From the NCBI GenBank assembly GCA_025769875.1, contig JAGFNK010000076.1:62001-126000 (forward strand): DNA of 64,000 nucleotides, given 5' to 3'. The position numbers were made by a program, and so were the translations under genes. The DNA is from Russula earlei. Its lineage: Eukaryota > Basidiomycota > Agaricomycetes > Russulales > Russulaceae. The notes under the pieces are model-generated. The model was not told the DNA's origin and searched no databases. It was given only the letters and a program-made list of their open reading frames with translations. Shown piece by piece: positions 61,758 to 64,000 of the stretch (its first letter is position 1; the number at the start of each line of letters is the position of its first letter).

Positions 61758-64000
61758 ATGGCCGTCTGTCTCTCTCTCGCCCTTTCTACTGCGACTCACA
61801 AAGCTCACTACTCACAACTGCAGACTCCGGTTGCCCTTCAAGATGACGATATTCTCAGCGACGTTGTGCCCAGCAACATCGTGTCTCGCCAGGTATACCC
61901 CTTCGCGGATTTCCAGGGGCTAAAGTCTTTCTCACCTCTCTCGTAGGAGACTCCTGGAGAAGAAGTCGAGAGTGAGGGCTCTACTGACTACCAAGAACCA
62001 GATGAGTTGATGAGTGAGGACGGAGTGCGTGCTACTAGACCCTCCCATTCATTCACATCTTGACGCGTGTCACTTGAAGCACGAGCGCGCCGATACTTTA
62101 ACAAAGGCACAAAAAACTGCGGAGAGAAGGAGGCAGAAGCAGAATCGCAAGATGAATGAGGGGAAGCTCGTAGAAAAGAGGCATCAAATGGACAAGGCCA
62201 AGGTATGATCTGGTCATCACCTTTCCTGTATTTCCTGCGTTCATGGCTTTCCAGGTCGCCGATGCTGTCAAACGCTATTCATATCTGCTAGGACAGACGG
62301 ATCTATTTCGACATTTCGTGGACGTGCAGGTTCGATCAGACTCGCGAGTCCACCCTAAATACCTAGTTGTGCTCACGGTGAATCTCAGAAAGCACGCAAC
62401 CCCGAATACGCAGCCGTGTTTGACGCAGAGCCAAAGGCTAAGGGCCGAGGTCGAAAAAGGGGCGCGTGAGTTTCCATGTTTTTATCTTTCGTCGCAAGTC
62501 TCACGCGTCGTCGATTAGTGACAAGACGACCCGGCATCGCAAGTCTGAGAAAGAAGAGGATGAAGAGATGCTCAAGGATGGCGAAGCTGCAGTGGATGGG
62601 GATGACCAACCCTACGTTTTTGAAGAGTCTCCGAGCTGTAGGCTGCAACTCGTATTTTGCGTTTCACTTTGTTGATTCCAGGGTTCAGTTATTCGTGGGA
62701 CAATGCGCCCGTACCAGCTCCAGGGTCTTAATTGGCTGGTCTCCCTCCACCACAATAGTCTCAACGGTATTCTTGCGGACGAGATGGTTTGTTTTTAATG
62801 TGTAATGTCTCAACTCGGAAGCATTCACTAATGTGTACGGCTTAGGGTCTTGGCAAAACTCTCCAAACCATATCCTTCCTTGCTTATCTCAAGCACCAAC
62901 AATCACTTCCCAGCCTCCATCTTGTCGTCGTCCCAAAGTCCACATTGCAGAATTGGGCGCGCGAATTTGAGAGGTGGACTCCTGACTTCAACATCGCGCT
63001 TCTCACGGGTACCAAAGAAGAGCGTGCCGAAATCATCGCGAACCGGCTTCTGCCCCAAAAATTTGAAGTCTGCATCACAAGCTACGAGATCTGCTTGATT
63101 GAAAAGAGCGTGCTCAAGAAGTTTAGCTTCGAGTACATCGTCATCGACGAGGCGCACCGTATCAAGAATGTCGACTCGATCCTTTCTCAGATTGTCCGAA
63201 GCTTCTCGTCACGAGGTCGACTTCTCATCACCGGTACACCATTGCAGAATAATCTGAAGGAGTTGTTTGCCTTGCTCAACTTTATATGCCCCGAAATTTT
63301 CATTGATTATGCGGATCTGGAAACCTTTTTGCACAAGGATGATACTGCAACAGATGCCGATGAGGAGAAAAGTAAGAAGGTGGTCGAGGCGCTCCACAAA
63401 ATTCTTCGCCCTTTCCTGCTCCGCCGCGTGAAGAGCGACGTGGAGAAGAACCTCCTACCTAGTGAGTGCTAATCGTCATCATCTCGTCGACCTTCTAGCG
63501 TGTGCTCATGATTTTCCCTAGAAAAGGAGATCAATATCTATGTTGGCCTGACCGATATGCAACGAAAGTGGTACCGTAGCGTGCTTGAAAAGGACATTGA
63601 CGCAGTTAATGGCCTTACTGGAAAGAAAGAGGGCAAGACACGGCTCATGAATATGGTCATGCAGCTGAGAAAAGTGACATGCCACCCATACCTTTTCGAT
63701 GGCGCGGTATGGCTTCATATACCCTTGGGTGCATAGCCGATCTTACCCTGTGCTCATTGATAGGAACCAGGACCGCCGTACACAACAGACGAGCATCTCA
63801 TTCAAAATTCTGGAAAGATGGTGATATTGGACAAACTGCTCAAGAACATGAAGGAGAAGGGGTCCCGCATCCTCATATTCTCGCAAATGAGCCGTATGCT
63901 TGATATTTTAGAGGACTATTGCTTGTTTCGCAGCTATAGTGCGCATTGTATCGCTCGCTATTTCTCAAGTGCTGATCATGCCCATAGAGTACTGCAGGAT
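61758..64000 (+). CDS. ISWI-type chromatin remodelling ATPase (3' partial)
   Basis: Snf2-family ATPase that slides nucleosomes. The start at 61758 is tentative because the first exon is unusual ([15 protein letters not shown]). Then an acidic stretch, basic helix ([20 protein letters not shown]), [16 protein letters not shown] and an acidic/basic linker to the ATPase core. Motifs: [27 protein letters not shown] spliced to [11 protein letters not shown] (Walker A), [47 protein letters not shown] and the start of the helicase C lobe [20 protein letters not shown]. The pattern matches ISWI (Isw1/Isw2). HAND-SANT-SLIDE domains would lie beyond the window edge. Confidence 0.92.

Overview
The window is nuclear DNA from a filamentous basidiomycete, most likely an Agaricomycete. 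Genes are dense and broken by many 45-80 bp GT-AG introns. The gene set is fungal: saccharopepsin, verprolin, a Zn2Cys6 activator, SSD1, VID27 and Tra1. A degenerate Mutator-like transposase and a pogo/Tigger DDD transposase with a SAP-like tail also fit this group. All gene models are my own splicing of the raw sequence; junctions are stated where I worked them out.

Layout. 1-1907: 3' part of a GW-rich/coiled-coil gene whose last exons are AT-rich and unlike its first. 2457-8636: a pogo-type element with TA target duplication and inverted ends, apparently carrying a nested, heavily mutated MULE (about 2641-5710). 8757-24432: PEP4 (-), a Brd8/Bdc1-type bromodomain gene (+) and TRA1 (-), about 11.5 kb. 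24618-34894: Zn2Cys6 regulator (-), MED17 (+), RPL5 (-), RBM42-like RRM gene (+), CTNNBL1 (+). 34951-43931: UTP15 (-), TCTP (+), PDI (-), verprolin/WIP (-), an unknown multi-spanning membrane protein (-). 45180-53363: VPS24 (+), IDH2 (+), SSD1 (+). 53999-64000: BTB protein (-), Rpr2/Snm1-like RNase P/MRP subunit (+), a 110-aa orphan (-), VID27 (+), AP-1 sigma (-), and an ISWI remodeller (+) cut by the window edge.

The host genes are housekeeping. Several concern transcription and chromatin (Brd8 and Tra1 as NuA4 subunits, Med17, ISWI) or RNA processing and ribosome production (CTNNBL1, RBM42-like, UTP15, RPL5, Rpr2/Snm1). Others concern trafficking and protein quality (Pep4, PDI, Vps24, AP-1 sigma, Vid27). 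Many lie head to head with 70-340 bp between start codons, so shared promoters are likely.

Most notable: the nested transposon with transition-type inactivating changes; the composition break inside the first gene; NDR-kinase (Cbk1-type) sites plus a docking motif in SSD1, whose RNB active-site aspartates look intact; a GC-AG intron in the bromodomain gene; an 18-nt microexon in VID27; three host genes that each need a one-base frame change; and the small orphan gene at 57204-57649. I saw no tRNA, rRNA or CRISPR array.
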